A DNA stretch of 64,000 nucleotides from an uncultured Alistipes sp. (GCA_910587675.1 CAJUMU010000003.1:62001-126000), one strand, 5' to 3'. Positions 25,311 to 33,864 are shown, numbered from the stretch's first letter. Numbers and translations are program-made. The notes: generated by a model not told the origin, from the letters alone.

Positions 25311-25351
25311 ATTCGGGCAGCAGCCTGCGGCCTGCACGACTCTGCGAGTCG
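25311..25351 (-). repeat. family 1 repeat, short minus copy
   Basis: Reverse complement reads CGACTCGCAGAGTCG, GCAGGCCGCAGG, CTGCTGCCCGAA: stem a and the 3' end are joined, with the middle deleted. Confidence 0.6.
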
Positions 25352-25364
25352 GGAAATTCATGTA

Positions 25365-25680
25365 CGTCAGCCTATCCCGCGGCAGGAACATGATAAGCCG
25401 AGGGCAGAGTCGAACTTGTTCGAGCTTTGCCGAGGCGAGAAAATGACTGCGTAAGCGAACTTTTGATTGCTTCAAAAGTGCCGTAGGCATCCGATTTAGC
25501 GAAGTCGCAAGAACGACCTCGAAATCGTTTCACCGCGGCGGATTTTAACTGCGCTGCGCTTGTTTTCCTCCTTCGCGCCGCGGCAATTCATGCAAGCATG
25601 ATTGCCCTCGGCTTGGCGTCGGTTGGCGTTACCTTTTGGCCGCGCAAAAGGTAACGTATATCTTAATTATTTATTAAAGG
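25365..25680 (+). repeat. family 2 composite repeat, copy 1
   Basis: Shares long blocks with 49769-50132: CGTCAGCC, CCCGCGGCAGGAACAT, ATAAGCCGAG, a GCAGAG..TTCGA hairpin, GCCGAGGCGAGAAAATGACT, TTGCTTCAAAAGTGCCGTAG, GGCATCCGATTTAGC and TCGTTTCACCGCGGCGGATT. It ends with a 12-bp palindrome CGTTACCTTTTG/CAAAAGGTAACG (25627-25656) and ATTAAAGG. It contains an insertion (about 25547-25626) that the other copy lacks. Confidence 0.8.
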
Positions 25681-25683
25681 TAT

Positions 25684-25780
25684 GCAGTTCGCAGAACTGC
25701 GCGGGCCGCAGCCTCAGCGCACGGAGGCCCGCAACTCGTTTCACACTCGTTCGCGGTCTCCGCAGGCTGCCGCCCGAACG
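25684..25780 (+). repeat. family 1 palindromic repeat with variant stem a
   Basis: Stem a is GCAGTTC/GAACTGC, different from the usual GCGACTC/GAGTCGC but still fully paired; stem b GCGGGCC/GGCCCGC and stem c GCAGCCT/AGGCTGC are present. Confidence 0.8.
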
Positions 25781-25810
25781 CCTAAACCGCCATACATTAT
25801 ATATATACGG

Positions 25811-26278
25811 CTACAGCACATTGCTGAGCATGGGGAATATCCGCAGCAGCGATTCGATGATGTGGTTGCGGTTGGCGTCCTCGCGCAGGATGAGAAGTAC
25901 GGTGTTGTCGCCCGCGATGGTGCCGAGTATGCCCGGGCAGTCGAGATTGTCTATGGGCACCGAGATGGCGCTCGCGTAACCCGATTTGGTCTTGAGCACT
26001 CCCAGATTTCCCGAAAAAGTGAGGCTCGTGATGTTGTCGGATATGTTCGACGACACGTTCACATCGTGGTGCGCGGTGTTGGGCAGAACATAGACGTACC
26101 CCTTGCTCTTGTGGGGGATCTTCGCCACGTTCATGAATTTCAAGTCGCGTGAAAGGGTGCTCTGCGTAATCTCCACGCCGCACTCGCGCAGGCGCGCGAT
26201 AAGCTCGTCCTGCGAGCCGATCAGTTCGCTGCGTATGATCTTGCGAATGGTGGCGAATCGTTGCGTTTTCTGATTCAT
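25811..26278 (-). CDS. argR: arginine repressor
   Basis: Arginine-sensing transcriptional regulator. The 155-residue protein has the N-terminal winged helix (IRKIIRSELIGSQDELIARL, ITQSTLSRDLKFMNVAKIP) and the C-terminal oligomerisation/arginine-binding domain with NLDCPGILGTIAGDNTVLLI. It is divergent from carA and stands upstream of the arginine operon; its own promoter overlaps an inverted repeat that is probably its operator, implying autoregulation. Confidence 0.94.
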   Translation of the reverse strand: MNQKTQRFATIRKIIRSELIGSQDELIARLRECGVEITQSTLSRDLKFMNVAKIPHKSKGYVYVLPNTAHHDVNVSSNISDNITSLTFSGNLGVLKTKSGYASAISVPIDNLDCPGILGTIAGDNTVLLILREDANRNHIIESLLRIFPMLSNVL

Positions 26279-26294
26279 AATCCGAATTACCTAC

Positions 26295-26323
26295 ATATTT
26301 ATGCAAAGGTAACGCATATATTT
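26295..26323. promoter_or_regulatory. candidate ArgR operator between argR and carA
   Basis: Inverted repeat ATATTTATGC (26295-26304), 9-base spacer, GCATATATTT (26314-26323), 8 of 10 positions symmetric. It covers the argR -7 box. Its 9-mer TATTTATGC recurs in inverse orientation at 30742-30750 upstream of the arg operon. Confidence 0.5.
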
Positions 26324-26335
26324 CTTGTTTCCAAA
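26304..26335 (-). promoter_or_regulatory. argR promoter
   Basis: On the minus strand TTTG (26332-26335), 20-base spacer, TACCTTTG (26304-26311); perfect consensus and overlapping the candidate operator. Confidence 0.75.
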
Positions 26336-26353
26336 ATATATTTCCTATTTTTG
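26325..26353 (+). promoter_or_regulatory. carA promoter
   Basis: TTG at 26325-26327, 18-base spacer (slightly short), TATTTTTG at 26346-26353; immediately beside the candidate ArgR operator. Confidence 0.6.
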
Positions 26354-26404
26354 TGAAATGAATCGCATGAGATCAATAGAAAAACAAACATATATATGCA
26401 GACA

Positions 26405-27493
26405 ATGAAACGCGCGGCGATAGTTCTCGAAGACGGCAGCCGTTACGAGGGCCGTTCGTTCGGCTTCGAGGGCGGAGCGTCGGGAGAGGTGGTTTTCTAC
26501 ACCGCCATGACGGGTTACGTCGAGAGCCTGACCGACCCGTCGTACAAGGGTCAGATATTGGTGCCCACCTACCCCATGGTCGGCAATTACGGAGTGCCGT
26601 CGGCCGAGAAGGACGAGTGGGGCATCGAAAAATATTACGAGTCGGACCGAATACATTGCGCGGGTCTGGCGGTGTCGTACTACTCCGACGAATACAGCCA
26701 CTGGAACGGTGCCAAGAGCCTCGGCGAGTGGCTTAAGGAGCAACGGGTGCCCGCCGTGTGCGGCATCGACACCCGTGCCCTGACGCAGAAGCTGCGCGAG
26801 TGCGGCTCGATGCTCGGCCGCATTGAGATCGAGGGGTGCGACACGACGCCGTTTTACGACCCCAACACCGACAATGTGGTAGCCCAAGTATCTACACGCG
26901 AACGAAAGGTCTACGGCGACGGCCCTTACAGAGTGGTCGTGGCGGACTGCGGCGTGAAGTACAACATCCTCCGCTGCCTGCTGCGCCGCGGGGCGACGGT
27001 AATCCGCGTGCCGTGGGATTACGACTTCTCGCGCGAGGATTACGACGGTCTGTTCCTCTCGAACGGCCCGGGCGATCCGTCGCAGTGCGGCGAGACGATA
27101 GCCCACATAGCCGCGGCGTTGAAGGATGATCGGCCGATAATGGGCATCTGCCTCGGCAACCAACTGCTGGCGCGCGCGGCGGGAGCCTCGACATATAAAC
27201 TGAAGTACGGCCACCGCGGCCACAACCAACCCGTGACGGTGCCCGACACCGACAAATGTTACATCACCTCGCAGAACCACGGCTTCGCCATCGACGACCG
27301 CACGCTGCCCGAGGATTGGCAGACGCTGTTCGTGAATGTCAACGACGGCACCAACGAAGGTATCCGCCACCGCAGCAAGCCTTTCTTCTCGACGCAATAC
27401 CACCCCGAGGCGTCGAGCGGACCCGTCGACACGGAGTATCTGTTCGACCGATTCATTGAGAACATAAAGATATGGAAAGCCTCGAAAAAGTAA
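26405..27493 (+). CDS. carA: carbamoyl-phosphate synthase small (glutaminase) subunit
   Basis: Hydrolyses glutamine and channels ammonia to CarB for carbamoyl phosphate, needed for arginine and pyrimidines. The 362-residue protein has the N-terminal CPSase small-chain domain (AIVLEDGSRYEGRSFGFEGG) and a C-terminal class I amidotransferase with the nucleophile cysteine in MGICLGNQLLARAAG and the His/Glu pair in QYHPEASSGP. An ATG three codons upstream (26396) is an alternative start. carB follows after eight bases. Confidence 0.95.
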   Translation: MKRAAIVLEDGSRYEGRSFGFEGGASGEVVFYTAMTGYVESLTDPSYKGQILVPTYPMVGNYGVPSAEKDEWGIEKYYESDRIHCAGLAVSYYSDEYSHWNGAKSLGEWLKEQRVPAVCGIDTRALTQKLRECGSMLGRIEIEGCDTTPFYDPNTDNVVAQVSTRERKVYGDGPYRVVVADCGVKYNILRCLLRRGATVIRVPWDYDFSREDYDGLFLSNGPGDPSQCGETIAHIAAALKDDRPIMGICLGNQLLARAAGASTYKLKYGHRGHNQPVTVPDTDKCYITSQNHGFAIDDRTLPEDWQTLFVNVNDGTNEGIRHRSKPFFSTQYHPEASSGPVDTEYLFDRFIENIKIWKASKK

Positions 27494-27501
27494 CCCCGAC
27501 T

Positions 27502-30500
27502 ATGGAAAAAGAGATAAAGAAAGTGTTGCTCCTCGGATCGGGAGCGTTGAAGATAGGCGAGGCAGGCGAGTTCGACTACTCGGGTTCGCAGGCGTTGAAG
27601 GCCATGCACGAGGCGGGAAAATACACCGTGCTCATCAACCCCAACATAGCCACGGTGCAGACCTCGGAGGATGCGGCCGACAAGATATACTACCTGCCCG
27701 TGACGGAGGAGTTCGTGGAGAAGGTTATCGAGCAGGAGCGTCCCGACGGCATACTGCTCTCGTTCGGCGGCCAGACGGCCCTCAACTGCGGCGTCGGACT
27801 CTACCGCAAGGGCGTTTTGGAGAAGTACGGCGTGCAAGTGCTGGGTACCCCCGTGCAGGCGATAATCGACACCGAGGATCGCAAACTTTTCTCGGAGAAG
27901 CTGGCCGAAATAGGCGTCAAGACTCCGCGCAGCATAGCGTGTTCGACGATGGAGGAGGCGGTGGCGGCGGCCCACGAATTGGGCTTCCCGCTCATCATAC
28001 GCGCCGCATACACGTTGGGAGGCCTCGGCTCGGGATTCTGCAAGAACGACGAGGAGCTGGAGGCCATAGCGTCGAGCGCATTCTCTTATTCGCCTCAGGT
28101 GCTGATCGAAAAGTCGCTCAAAGGGTGGAAAGAGGTGGAGTACGAGGTGGTGCGCGACCGCTTCGACAACTGCATCACCGTCTGCAACATGGAGAACTTC
28201 GACCCGCTGGGCATACACACGGGCGAGAGTCTCGTGGTGGCGCCCTCGCAGACGCTCACCAACAGCGAGTACCACAAGCTGCGCGCCATAGCCATAAAGA
28301 TCATCCGCCACATCGGCATCGTGGGCGAGTGCAACGTGCAATACGCCCTCGACCCCGAATCGGAGGATTATTGCGTCATAGAGGTGAACGCACGTCTGTC
28401 GCGTTCGAGCGCGCTGGCCTCGAAGGCCACGGGCTATCCGCTGGCGTTCGTGGCGGCGAAGTTAGGATTGGGTTACGGACTGCACGAGATAAAGAACTCG
28501 GTAACAAAGGTCACTTCGGCCTGCTTCGAACCTGCGTTGGATTATGTGGTGTGCAAGATCCCGCGCTGGGATCTGAACAAGTTCGACGGCGTGTCGAAGC
28601 TGCTCGGATCGTCGATGAAGAGCGTGGGCGAGGTAATGTCCGTGGGCCGCACGTTCGAGGAGGCGATACAGAAGGGCTTGCGCATGGTGGGACAAGGCAA
28701 GCACGGCTTCGTGGGCAACAAACCCGTGAAGGTGAATATCGACGAGGAGCTGGAGCACCCTACCGACAAACGAGTGTACGCCATAGCCGAGGCTTTCGAG
28801 CAGGGTTACACCATAGACGACATACACGAGCGCACGCGCATCGACCGTTGGTTCCTGCAACGCCTGCACCGCATACATCTGTTCAAGGAGGCGTTGCGCG
28901 CGCATGACGGCGACGGCTCGCAGCCGCTGCCCGAGGAGGTGTTGCGCGAGGCGAAGCGGATGGGATTCTCCGATTTCCAGATCGCCGAGCTCACCATGAC
29001 CCGCTCCGACTCGCCGATGTTCGATCGTATGCTGCGCATACGCGAAATGCGAAAAGAGATGGGTATCCTGCCGTGCGTGAAACAGATCGACACGCTGGCG
29101 GGCGAGTATCCCGCGCAGACGAACTACCTGTATCTCACATACAACGGCGACAAACACGATCTGGAGTACGAGCGCGACCACCGCTCGGTCATCGTGCTCG
29201 GCTCGGGCGCATACCGCATAGGCAGCAGCGTGGAGTTCGACTGGTGCGGCGTCAACACGCTCAAGACCCTCACGCAGGTGGGACTGCGTTCGGTGATGAT
29301 AAACTACAACCCCGAAACGGTGTCGACCGACTACGATATCTGCGACCGTCTCTATTTCGACGAGCTGACGTTCGAGCGCGTGATGGACATCATCGAGCTG
29401 GAATCGCCCTACGGCGTGGTGGTGTCGACGGGAGGACAGATCCCCAACAATCTGGCCATGCCGCTCCATCGTCAGGGCGTCAACATACTCGGCACCTCGG
29501 CCGAGTCGATCGACCGCGCCGAGGACAGACAGAAATTCTCGTCGATGTGCGACGCGCTGGGTATCGACCAGCCCCGCTGGCGGGAGCTTACGAGCCTCGA
29601 CGACATTTACGCCTTCGTCGACGAGGTGGGGCTGCCCGTATTGATCCGCCCGTCGTATGTGCTTTCGGGCGCGGCGATGCACGTGGTCTACGAACGCGCC
29701 GAGCTGGACCGTTACCTGAGCGAGGCGGCCGAGATCAGCTCCGACCACCCCGTGGTGGTGAGCGAGTTCATCGAGCACGCCAAGGAGATCGAGATGGACG
29801 CCGTGGCGCAGAGGGGCGAGATCAAGGTGTCGGCCATCAGCGAGCACGTGGAGTTCGCGGGAGTGCATTCGGGCGACGCCACGATAGTTTTCCCCGCGCA
29901 GAGGCTCTATCTGGAGACCATACGCCAGATTCGCCACATAGCCGCCAAGATCGCCCGCGAGCTGAACATATCGGGCCCGTTCAATATACAGTTCCTTGGC
30001 AAGGACAACCACGTGAAGGTCATAGAGTGCAACCTGCGCGCGTCGCGCAGTTTCCCGTTTGTGTCGAAGATCATGAAGTTCAACTTCATCACGATGGCCA
30101 CGCGCGTAATGCTGGGCCGATCGGTCGAGTCGCATCCCAAATCGATGTTCGACATCGACTACGTGGGCGTCAAGTCGTCGCAGTTCTCGTTCGCCCGTCT
30201 GCAAAACGCCGACCCCGTGCTGAGCGTCGACATGACCTCGACGGGCGAGGTGGCGTGCATAGGCGACAGCTATTACGAGGCGTTGCTCAAAAGCCTGCTG
30301 TCGGTGGGTCAGGCGATCCCCGAGAAAAACGTGCTCATATCGTCGGGACCCGCGCGCTCGAAAGTGGAGCTTCTCTCGGCGACGCGCACCCTGCTGCGCC
30401 ACGGATTCAAGGTGTACGCCACGGCGGGCAGCGCCGAATTTCTGGCGCAACACGGCATCGCCGTCGACGTGCTGGGCTGGCCCGACGAATCGGGCTCACC

Positions 30501-30723
30501 CAACGTGATAGACTACATACGCGACAAGAAGGTCGATCTGGTCATAAACATTCCGAAGAACCAGACGCGCCGCGAGCTGGACAACGGATACAAGATCCGC
30601 CGCGCGGCCATCGACTTCAACATTCCGCTGCTCACCAACGCCCGTCTGGCCTCGGCGTTCATCATGGCCGTTTGTCAGGTGGGAAAGGATGGGCTCGCCA
30701 TCCGCAGCTGGGGATCGTATTGA
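27502..30723 (+). CDS. carB: carbamoyl-phosphate synthase large subunit
   Basis: Makes carbamoyl phosphate from bicarbonate, ATP and ammonia. The 1073-residue product matches the E. coli length and has two homologous ATP-grasp halves: the first begins KKVLLLGSGALKIGEAGEFDYSG, the second near residue 560 with SVIVLGSGAYRIGSSVEFDWCG. A C-terminal MGS-like allosteric domain follows (ATAGSAEFLAQHGIAVDVL). The frame is open ten codons further upstream, overlapping carA, but 27502 matches the family N-terminus. A hairpin terminator follows. Confidence 0.96.
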   Translation: MEKEIKKVLLLGSGALKIGEAGEFDYSGSQALKAMHEAGKYTVLINPNIATVQTSEDAADKIYYLPVTEEFVEKVIEQERPDGILLSFGGQTALNCGVGLYRKGVLEKYGVQVLGTPVQAIIDTEDRKLFSEKLAEIGVKTPRSIACSTMEEAVAAAHELGFPLIIRAAYTLGGLGSGFCKNDEELEAIASSAFSYSPQVLIEKSLKGWKEVEYEVVRDRFDNCITVCNMENFDPLGIHTGESLVVAPSQTLTNSEYHKLRAIAIKIIRHIGIVGECNVQYALDPESEDYCVIEVNARLSRSSALASKATGYPLAFVAAKLGLGYGLHEIKNSVTKVTSACFEPALDYVVCKIPRWDLNKFDGVSKLLGSSMKSVGEVMSVGRTFEEAIQKGLRMVGQGKHGFVGNKPVKVNIDEELEHPTDKRVYAIAEAFEQGYTIDDIHERTRIDRWFLQRLHRIHLFKEALRAHDGDGSQPLPEEVLREAKRMGFSDFQIAELTMTRSDSPMFDRMLRIREMRKEMGILPCVKQIDTLAGEYPAQTNYLYLTYNGDKHDLEYERDHRSVIVLGSGAYRIGSSVEFDWCGVNTLKTLTQVGLRSVMINYNPETVSTDYDICDRLYFDELTFERVMDIIELESPYGVVVSTGGQIPNNLAMPLHRQGVNILGTSAESIDRAEDRQKFSSMCDALGIDQPRWRELTSLDDIYAFVDEVGLPVLIRPSYVLSGAAMHVVYERAELDRYLSEAAEISSDHPVVVSEFIEHAKEIEMDAVAQRGEIKVSAISEHVEFAGVHSGDATIVFPAQRLYLETIRQIRHIAAKIARELNISGPFNIQFLGKDNHVKVIECNLRASRSFPFVSKIMKFNFITMATRVMLGRSVESHPKSMFDIDYVGVKSSQFSFARLQNADPVLSVDMTSTGEVACIGDSYYEALLKSLLSVGQAIPEKNVLISSGPARSKVELLSATRTLLRHGFKVYATAGSAEFLAQHGIAVDVLGWPDESGSPNVIDYIRDKKVDLVINIPKNQTRRELDNGYKIRRAAIDFNIPLLTNARLASAFIMAVCQVGKDGLAIRSWGSY

Positions 30724-30745
30724 CGCGAACGGAATATTCTCGCAT

Positions 30746-30780
30746 AAATACCCGCATAATATGCAAATATGCGGGTATTT
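30746..30780 (+). terminator. carB terminator with embedded ArgR-like half-sites
   Basis: AAATACCCGCAT (30746-30757) pairs with ATGCGGGTATTT (30769-30780), followed by ATTATTATAC. The arms and loop carry GCATAAATA and ATATGCAAATATGC, the same half-site type as the argR operator, so this could also be a regulatory site. Confidence 0.75.
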
Positions 30781-30813
30781 ATTATTATACATCAAATATC
30801 AAGGAATAAATAT

Positions 30814-30844
30814 TTGCATTTTGCGTATTTATATGCAATCTTTG
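30814..30844 (+). promoter_or_regulatory. arginine operon promoter with candidate ArgR site
   Basis: TTG at 30814-30816, 20-base spacer, AATCTTTG at 30837-30844 (first base off consensus). Inside the spacer lie TGCAT (30815-30819) and ATGCA (30833-30837) as an inverted repeat, and TATTTATATGC at 30826-30836, close to the TATTTATGC half-site. ArgR bound here would block the promoter. Confidence 0.6.
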
Positions 30845-30889
30845 CACCCACGAAACGAATACGTGTCATTTAATTCACCGGAATAAGCA

Positions 30890-31504
30890 ATGAAAATCGA
30901 TGTGATGGTCGCTTCGAAGGAGCATTTGCGTTACGTGACGCAGATCAACGACGCGATCGACGAGGCTGCCAAAAGCCGTGGAACGGGCATCGCCCGCCGT
31001 ACCGACGAATATATCGCCGATAAAATAAATTCAGGAAAAGCGATCATAGCCGTGAACCGCGAGGAGTTCGTGGGATTCTGCTACATAGAGTCGTGGGGAC
31101 ACGACGAGTTCGTGGCCAACTCGGGCCTCATCGTGCGCCCGCAGTACCGCGGCATGGGCGTCGCCAAGCGCATCAAGCAGGCGGCGTTCGAACTCTCACG
31201 CAAGCGTTTCCCCAACTCGAAGATCTTCGGACTCACCACGGGCGAGGCCGTGATGCGCATAAACACTTCGCTCGGATACGAGCCCGTCACCTTCGCCAAG
31301 CTCACCGACGACGAGGAGTTCTGGGCAGGATGCCGCTCGTGCGTCAATTACGACGTGCTGCAACGCACCAACATGACCAAGTGCCTATGCACGGGCATGA
31401 TATACGACCCCGAGATGGTCGCCAAACGCAAGGCCGCCGAACCGGAGGCCGAGCGCGCCGCGGCGAAGAAAGGTTCGTGGTGGAGCCGAATTTTCGGAAA
31501 GTAG
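30890..31504 (+). CDS. GNAT acyltransferase, probable first enzyme of arginine synthesis (N-acylglutamate synthase)
   Basis: A 204-residue GNAT protein at the head of the arginine operon. It has the acyl-CoA binding motif VRPQYRGMGVAKRIKQAA (about 84-101), and a tail ending KKGSWWSRIFGK. No argA or argJ is present, and the homologous gene sits in the same place in Bacteroides, where the pathway uses N-succinyl intermediates, so N-succinylglutamate (or N-acetylglutamate) synthase is the likely role. That role comes from context and family knowledge. A family 1 repeat begins directly after the stop. Confidence 0.78.
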   Translation: MKIDVMVASKEHLRYVTQINDAIDEAAKSRGTGIARRTDEYIADKINSGKAIIAVNREEFVGFCYIESWGHDEFVANSGLIVRPQYRGMGVAKRIKQAAFELSRKRFPNSKIFGLTTGEAVMRINTSLGYEPVTFAKLTDDEEFWAGCRSCVNYDVLQRTNMTKCLCTGMIYDPEMVAKRKAAEPEAERAAAKKGSWWSRIFGK

Positions 31505-31510
31505 ACTGCC

Positions 31511-31607
31511 GCTTCGGGGCGCAGCCTGCGGAGACCGCATGCGAGCGACTGCGAACAGCGGGCCTCCGCGGGGCGAGGCTGCGGCCCGCGCGACTCTTAC
31601 GAGTCGC
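31511..31607 (-). repeat. family 1 palindromic repeat inside the arginine operon
   Basis: Complete minus-orientation copy: stem a GCGACTC/GAGTCGC with a 4-base loop, stem b GCGGGCC/GGCCCGC, stem c GCAGCCT/AGGCTGC. It fills the GNAT-argG gap, so it is transcribed as part of the operon mRNA. Confidence 0.8.
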
Positions 31608-31642
31608 AGAAACAAACAGAAATATATAAAAAACGAAATATC

Positions 31643-32830
31643 ATGAAAAAAGTTGTTTTGGCGTATAGCGGAGGTCTCGACACCTCGTTCTGCGTGAAGT
31701 ACCTAAGCAAGGATCTGGGTTACGAGGTTCATACGGCTCTTGCCGACACGGGCGGTTTCTCGGCCGAGGAGCTCGCCGCGGTGGAGAAGCGCGCTTACGC
31801 TTTGGGCGCGAAGTCGCACGTGAATCTCGACGTTACGGGCGATTACTACTCGAAGTGCATAAAGTACATGGTCTTCGGCAACGTATTGCGCAACAAGACC
31901 TACCCTATTTCCGTCAGCTCCGAGCGCACGTTTCAGGCGCTGGCGATCGTCAACTATGCCAAGAGCATCGGCGCCGACGCCATAGCGCACGGCTCGACGG
32001 GAGCGGGCAACGATCAGGTGCGTTTCGACCTCACGTTCGAGGTCTTCGCGCCGCAGATGGAGATCATCACCCCCACGCGCGACATGAAACTATCGCGCGA
32101 GTATGAGATCAACTACCTCAAAGAGAACGGCTTCGAGGCCGACTTCACCAAGATGCAGTACTCGATAAACAAGGGCGTATGGGGAACGTCGGTCGGCGGC
32201 AAGGAGACCCTTTGTTCGGCCACCAACCTGCCCGACGAGGCCTACCCCTCGCAGCTTTGCAAGGAGGGCGCCGAGTCGCTGGAGATCGAGTTCGAGAAGG
32301 GCGAGGTTGTCGCCGTCAACGGCGAGGCCGCGACGGGCGTGAAAGCGATCAACAAGTTAGAGGCCATAGGCGCCGCATGGGCCATAGGCCGCGACACCCA
32401 TGTGGGCGACACCATCGTGGGCATCAAGGGCCGCGTGGGCTTCGAGGCCGCCGCGCCGATGCTCATCATCAAGGCGCACGAACTTTTGGAGAAACACACG
32501 CTCACCAAGTGGCAGCAGTACTGGAAAGACCAGTTGGGCACATGGTACGGCATGTTCATGCACGAGGCCATGTACTCGGAACCCGTGATGCGCGATATCG
32601 AGCAGTTCCTCACGAGCAGCCAGCGCAACGTGACGGGCAAAGTCTTCATCACCCTGCGTCCCTATACCTTCTCGCTCGTGGGCATCGAGTCGAAGCACGA
32701 CCTGATGAACGCCAAGTTCGCCGAGTACGGCGAGGTGAACAACGCATGGACGGCCGACGACGTAAAGGGATTCACCAAAATATTCTCGATGCCGCTGAAG
32801 ATCTACCACGCGGTGAACGAGGAGGAGTAA
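31643..32830 (+). CDS. argG: argininosuccinate synthase
   Basis: Joins citrulline and aspartate with ATP to make argininosuccinate. The 395-residue protein has the N-type ATP pyrophosphatase P-loop AYSGGLDTSFCVKYL at residues 8-22, the GSTGAGNDQVRFDL block near 115-128, and KMQYSINKGVWGTS. It follows the repeat at 31511-31607 and precedes argC by 13 bases. Typical length. Confidence 0.96.
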   Translation: MKKVVLAYSGGLDTSFCVKYLSKDLGYEVHTALADTGGFSAEELAAVEKRAYALGAKSHVNLDVTGDYYSKCIKYMVFGNVLRNKTYPISVSSERTFQALAIVNYAKSIGADAIAHGSTGAGNDQVRFDLTFEVFAPQMEIITPTRDMKLSREYEINYLKENGFEADFTKMQYSINKGVWGTSVGGKETLCSATNLPDEAYPSQLCKEGAESLEIEFEKGEVVAVNGEAATGVKAINKLEAIGAAWAIGRDTHVGDTIVGIKGRVGFEAAAPMLIIKAHELLEKHTLTKWQQYWKDQLGTWYGMFMHEAMYSEPVMRDIEQFLTSSQRNVTGKVFITLRPYTFSLVGIESKHDLMNAKFAEYGEVNNAWTADDVKGFTKIFSMPLKIYHAVNEEE

Positions 32831-32843
32831 TCGAAAAAATCGC

Positions 32844-33806
32844 ATGATACGAATCGGAATCGCAGGAGGCGCGGGATACACGGCGGGCGAGCTCATTCGC
32901 CTGCTGGTGAACCACCCGCACGCCGAACTGAAATACATACAGAGCGAATCGCAGAAAGGCAAGCCCATAGGCGCGGTGCACACCGACATGATCTGGTCGC
33001 CCTTGGTCTTCGGCGACATCGACTTCACGGATATCGACATACTCTTCATCTGCATGGGGCACGGCAACTCGGCGAAGTTCTTGGCCGAGAATCCCGTTCC
33101 GGCGAACGTGAAGATCGTCGACCTGAGCAACGATTTCCGTCTGAAAGCCGACGCGGGCGAATTCGTGTACGGCGCGCCCGAGCTCAACCGAGAACGGATC
33201 CGCGGCTGCCGATGCGTGGCCAACCCTGGATGCTTCGCCACCTCGATCAATCTGGCGTTGATACCTTTGGCCGCGGCGGGCATCCTGCCCGAGGAAATTA
33301 CGGTGACGGGAATCACGGGGTCGACGGGAGCGGGACAGAAACCCACGTCCGACACCCATTTCAGCAACCGCAGCGCCAACCTGTCGAACTACAAGGTCTT
33401 CACGCACCAGCACTTGGGCGAGATCGGCGAGACGGTGATCGCGGCGGGAGGCTCTCCCGCGACCGACATAGCGTTCGTGCCCGTCAGAGGTTGCCACGCG
33501 CGCGGAATCATAAGCGACGTGGTGCTGCGTCTCGACGAAGACGCCGAGCGCGTGACGGAGATATTCAAGAGCTTTTACGCCGACCATCCGTTCGTGTGCG
33601 TGAGCGATACTCCCGTCTACATGAAGCAGGTGGTGAACACCAACTACTGCTTCCTGTCGATACAGAAGTCGGGACGCAAACTGCTCGTGACCTCGGTGAT
33701 CGACAATCTGCTGAAAGGCGCCTCGGGTCAGGCGGTGCAGAACATGAACCTCATGTTCGGATTGGACGAAACGGAGGGTCTGCGACTGAAGGCGGGATGT
33801 TTTTAA
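32844..33806 (+). CDS. argC: N-acyl-gamma-glutamyl-phosphate reductase
   Basis: NADPH-dependent reduction of N-acylglutamyl phosphate to the semialdehyde. The 320-residue product begins with the Rossmann motif GIAGGAGYTAGELIRLL, has the catalytic cysteine in VANPGCFATSI and the conserved GSTGAGQKPT and VPVRGCHARG segments. It is 13 bases downstream of argG. The acyl group (acetyl or succinyl) cannot be read from sequence. Confidence 0.94.
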   Translation: MIRIGIAGGAGYTAGELIRLLVNHPHAELKYIQSESQKGKPIGAVHTDMIWSPLVFGDIDFTDIDILFICMGHGNSAKFLAENPVPANVKIVDLSNDFRLKADAGEFVYGAPELNRERIRGCRCVANPGCFATSINLALIPLAAAGILPEEITVTGITGSTGAGQKPTSDTHFSNRSANLSNYKVFTHQHLGEIGETVIAAGGSPATDIAFVPVRGCHARGIISDVVLRLDEDAERVTEIFKSFYADHPFVCVSDTPVYMKQVVNTNYCFLSIQKSGRKLLVTSVIDNLLKGASGQAVQNMNLMFGLDETEGLRLKAGCF

Positions 33807-33864
33807 TTCCGCGCGGGATCGGCGTCGCCGAGCGACGTCGGCCATACATTAAATTGTGAAAACT

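Larger units (their letters stand above)
25204..25810. other. 607-base gene-free repeat cluster between lpxA and argR
   Basis: In order: hairpin after lpxA (25226-25265), short inverted family 1 copy (25311-25351), family 2 element (25365-25680) and full family 1 copy (25684-25780). The family 2 element is flanked by family 1 copies in opposite orientations. No credible coding frame is present. Confidence 0.75.

Noticed and set aside
28462..30453. 663-codon open frame antisense to carB, and many similar long frames antisense to cysS, yidC, infB and others
   Set aside because: High GC at third positions leaves few stops on the opposite strand. The translations are histidine-, arginine- and valine-rich with no family motifs, while the sense frame encodes a recognised enzyme.
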